Assembly (NCBI GenBank): GCA_003427395.1 | Contig: BFEA01000073.1 | Span: 2,054,707 to 2,085,315 of the forward strand | Origin: Chara braunii | Lineage: Eukaryota; Streptophyta; Charophyceae; Charales; Characeae | Reading direction: 5' to 3' | Length of the DNA stretch: 30,609 nt | In this document: in pieces, positions 27,617-30,609 of the stretch | How positions within the stretch are numbered: the stretch's first letter is position 1 | How the letters are laid out: each line of letters starts with the position of its first letter | Made by a program: the position numbers and the translations under genes | Notes under the pieces: model-generated | The model's database searches: none | What the model saw: the letters and a program-made list of their open reading frames with translations, nothing else | What the model was told of the DNA's origin: nothing

Positions 27617-29744
27617 TTCGAGTCGCCCGTAGCCAGGGTTCGAGGGAGGAGGCTTAAGGGCGCCTTAAGCTACGGGGAGAGAAGGCGGGCAAAGGAGTCA
27701 GTGCGAGGCAGGCGTTCCCATCCCACTCGGATACATCCCGGGTGGGGGAGACACGAGAAGGTAAGTGGGTCAAACCACGCTAGGCGTGCGCAGCACAGTA
27801 ATCATGGGCTGACGCCAAGTATGGGGGAGAGGGCCATCATCGAACTGAAAGGAACCCCTGTGTATGAATGCGTATAGACCATGTCTCTTAACCTGACTCT
27901 GAAGTCTGTCTAAATCGGAGTGTTAGCGTGATCCAGTGGTGTGAGTTAGTGAACCTTGGGTGATTATACTATGCGTGTCAGGAGTCAAGTTCGTTGTTGC
28001 TGTTGAGAATCGCAATCTGAGTAGAACGGATAGCTCGTATCATCCCAAACACCTAGCGGGATCACCCGCTTGAGCCCCTGAGTGATCTCGGGAGGGTGAC
28101 ACGCTTGATTCGTCGAGAGATCCGGGGAGGATGGACTGCTCGCTCCATCAAGAAATATGAAAGTGAGAACGCGTCCGGATTTCTAAGTGTCCTGAACTCG
28201 ATAATCCGCGAAGCCGTTGAGCTTTGAAGGCTCGAAAATACTGCTCCTGGGTCAAATGATCTGCTTGATTTGGTCAGTGGTCTGAACAGGGCCGTCAGTT
28301 TGAACCATCAACCGAACCGAGTAATGCAATCCGCTGAGTTCAGCAATATTCAGAAACTTGAGATTTTGAGTTACAAGTGAAACGGGTAAATTTTGTGCGC
28401 ATGCCCATTTAATCATTTACCGAGTCGCTTGACTTTTGCCACAGGCTCTGTTTGCATGTGGTCTGCATTGACGAATATGGCGCTGCACAATTGAACGAAG
28501 GAGAGAGAGAGAGAGGATCAGCATTGCGAGGGACAGTCTGGCTATCTGCAAAAGAGAAAACATACAGAATGCACTCTTTGAGCAAATCAGCAAATGAAGC
28601 AAAGACCAAATTGATCGTGCACGAGCGCATGTGGCCAGGTATAAGAGCTAGTGCAAGGGACTAGCCGTCATTCGTGCAAAAGAGAGTACTATATCGAGAC
28701 GAGCGCACAATGTGGAATTACCTCCCTTCTAAGACCTGAAAGTGCATGTACGATTGTGAGGGCTTGTGGGAGAGAGAGTGTGCGAATGACGAAGGGAATA
28801 TTGGAGGACTAGTGAGAAACTGCTCAGTCGCGAGCGCAGAAGGGTTGAAGTTTGGGGTTAAACCAAAGTGGCTTACTGATCATTGTCATTAATTGGTTCG
28901 TTGATTATTAAAGATATTCTGCGTTTACTCCTATTTTTTCTCCCTCTATGTGGAATTCATGCAAACACGAAATTTGGCGACTCGGTCTCCCAGAAGGAGG
29001 GCTAGGACGAATGATTGAAGGTCGGGCAGTACGCTGTGTCCGTGCAGCGGGCAACGACCGGTTCATGCTCGCTCACTAATCAAAGTTGTTTGGCTTATTA
29101 TTACTTTTATTACCTTACGAACCAATGCTCAAATTGAAAAGCAGCATATGACTAATTGGGCTTTCTGCTTGGCTCACTGGAATAGTGCAAAGGATTGACC
29201 GGTTAACTGCAAAGAGGCATATTCTAAGTTGATTTGTTCGGCCCACTGAAAAATTGAGGGAAGTCTGAACTTTCAATTTGCCAAGTAGCACTAAGGTTCA
29301 ACCGCCAGATAGGCGCTGCGATACGGTGGAAAGAGAGAGAGAGAGAGCACAGGGACAAAGAGCATGCAGAGAGAGGGTGCTAAGAGCACCTAGCCTGAAA
29401 TCTGACTGGGCAGTGTTTATTCATCCCGAGCGTGTGATTTACCCCTCTTCTGTTTGTTGGAAAGAAAATGTTCCAAAGGCAAAATAGCTAACGCGTACGA
29501 TCTTGTCCTATCTGTACTTCGCACCAGCATAAGAGACAGGAAAGTAATCACTGAGAAAAATAACTTGTTATAATTTATGAACCGGCGGTGGCGAAACAAA
29601 GATCTTCCATGAGCAAGGGTGACAGGCAACACTAAATCCCAACACCCTGCTGGTCGTCGAGGACCTCGGAAGCGGGTGCGGCGAGTGACAGGCGTCGTAG
29701 CCCTTGGCTTCGGCGAACAGTAGGCACCCCTCCCCGGGTTTCCT
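27615..29744. other. No supported gene; GA-rich microsatellites
   Basis: Short GA tracts at 28500-28513 and 29331-29347. Otherwise unique-looking sequence without a coding frame that I can support on either strand. Confidence 0.45.
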
Positions 29745-30006
29745 CACACCGGCTCTGCAAAAACTAGCCTTTTGGCACAACAAACACACCTCACTTTTTG
29801 GTAGGGCCCTGGTGATCAACAACATGGTCCTTGCATCACTTTGGTATAAATCTGCCATCTGGCCTCCATCTCCCGAAGCCTCCTCCTCCCTGAAACGGCA
29901 GGTGGCCGCTTTCCTCTGGGGACACAACCATGAAACCCAGCACATAATTAGCCGGGTCGCATGGGCTGTGCTCATACAACCAAAAGCACAAGGAGGCCTT
30001 GGGTGA
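29745..30006 (+). pseudogene. LINE (non-LTR) reverse transcriptase C-terminal fragment
   Basis: Reverse transcriptase of non-LTR retrotransposons copies element RNA at the nicked target. The readable 87 codons contain the hallmarks of the region just after the polymerase core: LAFWHNKHTSLFGRALVINN, LASLWYKSAIWPP, VAAFLWGHNHETQ and VAWAVLIQPKAQGGLG, ending in TGA. The order (hydrophobic LFGRA.V.N, LWY, FLWG, VAW..L..PK..GGLG) is typical. The catalytic part and the endonuclease are absent, so this is a 5'-truncated and 3'-terminated relic. There is no usable start codon. Confidence 0.85.
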
Positions 30007-30040
30007 ACCCTACCACGATCTGTGAAACCGCGCGCTGATT

Positions 30041-30091
30041 GAGCGCGGGGTCGGAGCTCAATTTTTTGAGCTCCGCTCAATCCCGCGCTCG
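30041..30091. repeat. Imperfect inverted repeat
   Basis: GAGCGCGGGG..CGGAGCTCAA (30041-30061) pairs with TTGAGCTCCG..CCCGCGCTC (30067-30091), with an internal size difference of a few bases. It is followed by more GAGCG words to 30120 and A/T homopolymer runs to 30440. Confidence 0.6.
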
Positions 30092-30470
30092 AAAGCGCTT
30101 GAGCGGGGTTTGAGCGGGCGGGGGAGTATTTTTTTCCCCGAAAAAAATAAGCAAAAAAAAAAACAAAAAATACAGGGTTTTATTTTTTGAAGTCTTTCTG
30201 TATTTTTAAAAAATAAAAAACATAAACGAAAGAAAAAAAAAAAAAACCAACATGAAATGGGTGGTTTTTTCCTTTTTTCACAGAGATTTTTTTGCAGGCA
30301 AAAAATTAACAAAAATAATAATAAAAAATACAGTCTTGTAGATATTTTGGGGATCTACTACCCCATATGTTTTTTGTATTTCTTCAAAGTTCGTATATGT
30401 TAAAAAAAACGAAAAACATAAAAATGAGAAAAAAAGACGCTCACAGACCCCGCCCAGCCTGGGCCTGCAC

Positions 30471-30509
30471 TCACACACACACATGAACACACACACACAC
30501 ACACACGGG

Positions 30510-30538
<29 letters not shown>
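30471..30538. repeat. (CA)n microsatellite
   Basis: CA tracts with two short interruptions (ATGAA, GGG), ending exactly at the adapter. Confidence 0.95.
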
Positions 30539-30540
<2 letters not shown>

Positions 30541-30576
30541 GTCTCTTATACACATCTAGATGTGTATAAGAGACAG
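30539..30576. other. Nextera mate-pair junction adapter (artefact)
   Basis: CTGTCTCTTATACACATCT (30539-30557) is directly followed by its reverse complement (30558-30576). This is the Tn5 mosaic end in the head-to-head form used as the circularisation junction of Nextera mate-pair libraries. It is synthetic, not genomic. Confidence 0.97.
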
Positions 30577-30609
30577 CTCATCGCGCGCAGTCGATTTGGG
30601 CCACGCGAT
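30577..30609 (+). repeat. 33-nt piece of repeat R joined through the adapter
   Basis: Identical to 20633-20665. Because it lies beyond the adapter, it is the other end of a mate-pair fragment and its position here is not genomic. Confidence 0.9.

Noticed and set aside
29568-30080. 170-codon minus-strand frame over the LINE fragment
   Set aside because: The plus strand shows clear reverse-transcriptase motifs, so the minus frame is its antisense shadow.

Overview
This is eukaryotic, repeat-rich nuclear-type DNA with no bacterial-style operons. It carries remnants of several retroelement and transposon classes, simple-sequence tracts, an 800-base assembly gap (13992-14791), and only a few stretches that read as protein, most of them broken. 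The integrase and the transposase-like protein resemble families I associate with large, transposon-laden streptophyte algal genomes such as Chara. That assignment is an inference from memory and cannot be proven from the sequence.

Left third (1-9105). Two minus-strand reading frames of unknown function lie at 1-1272 and 2611-3645. The DNA around and beyond them holds about 28 copies, in both orientations, of a 24-bp motif with palindromic arms (GAAGTTCG / CGAACTTC around a CCGGGATC core). At 4822-5359 the motif is organised into a 172-bp tandem array whose units are nested palindromes. Then follow an imperfect palindrome (5761-5846), a 302-bp spaced duplication (5955-6430), two CA tracts, and a ~0.9-1.0 kb tandem duplication (7137-8120 and 8224-9105). 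Each copy of that duplication contains a near-perfect 60-bp inverted repeat.

Middle (9135-13361). A decayed transposase-like gene (DUF7869-type by my recollection, with a helix-turn-helix-like stretch, Cys motifs, and DNCWREN and GHTHTDVD motifs) runs on the plus strand with four in-frame stops and two frame changes. About 240 bp downstream is a second, damaged copy of the orphan protein family seen at 2611-3645, now on the plus strand. These two genes may be the two ORFs of one mobile element.

Right half (14792-30609). A ~1 kb element (called R here) occurs at 14792-15773 and 20449-21505. It has a tRNA-like set of hairpins, a TATA-containing hairpin, a 25-bp VNTR and a 16-bp hairpin that is inverted between the copies. 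The second R copy abuts a frameshifted Ty3/gypsy-type integrase (21506-22860). Further right are several small tandem repeats, a hidden minus-strand acidic-repeat pseudogene (25800-26293), a poly(A)-ended repeat pair, and a LINE reverse-transcriptase C-terminal fragment (29745-30006). The window ends with a Nextera mate-pair junction adapter (30539-30576) followed by 33 bases of R. The last part of the contig is therefore an assembly artefact.

No intact autonomous element or clearly functional host gene is visible. The most novel items are the palindromic 24-mer family, the orphan paralogue pair, and the possible two-gene transposon.
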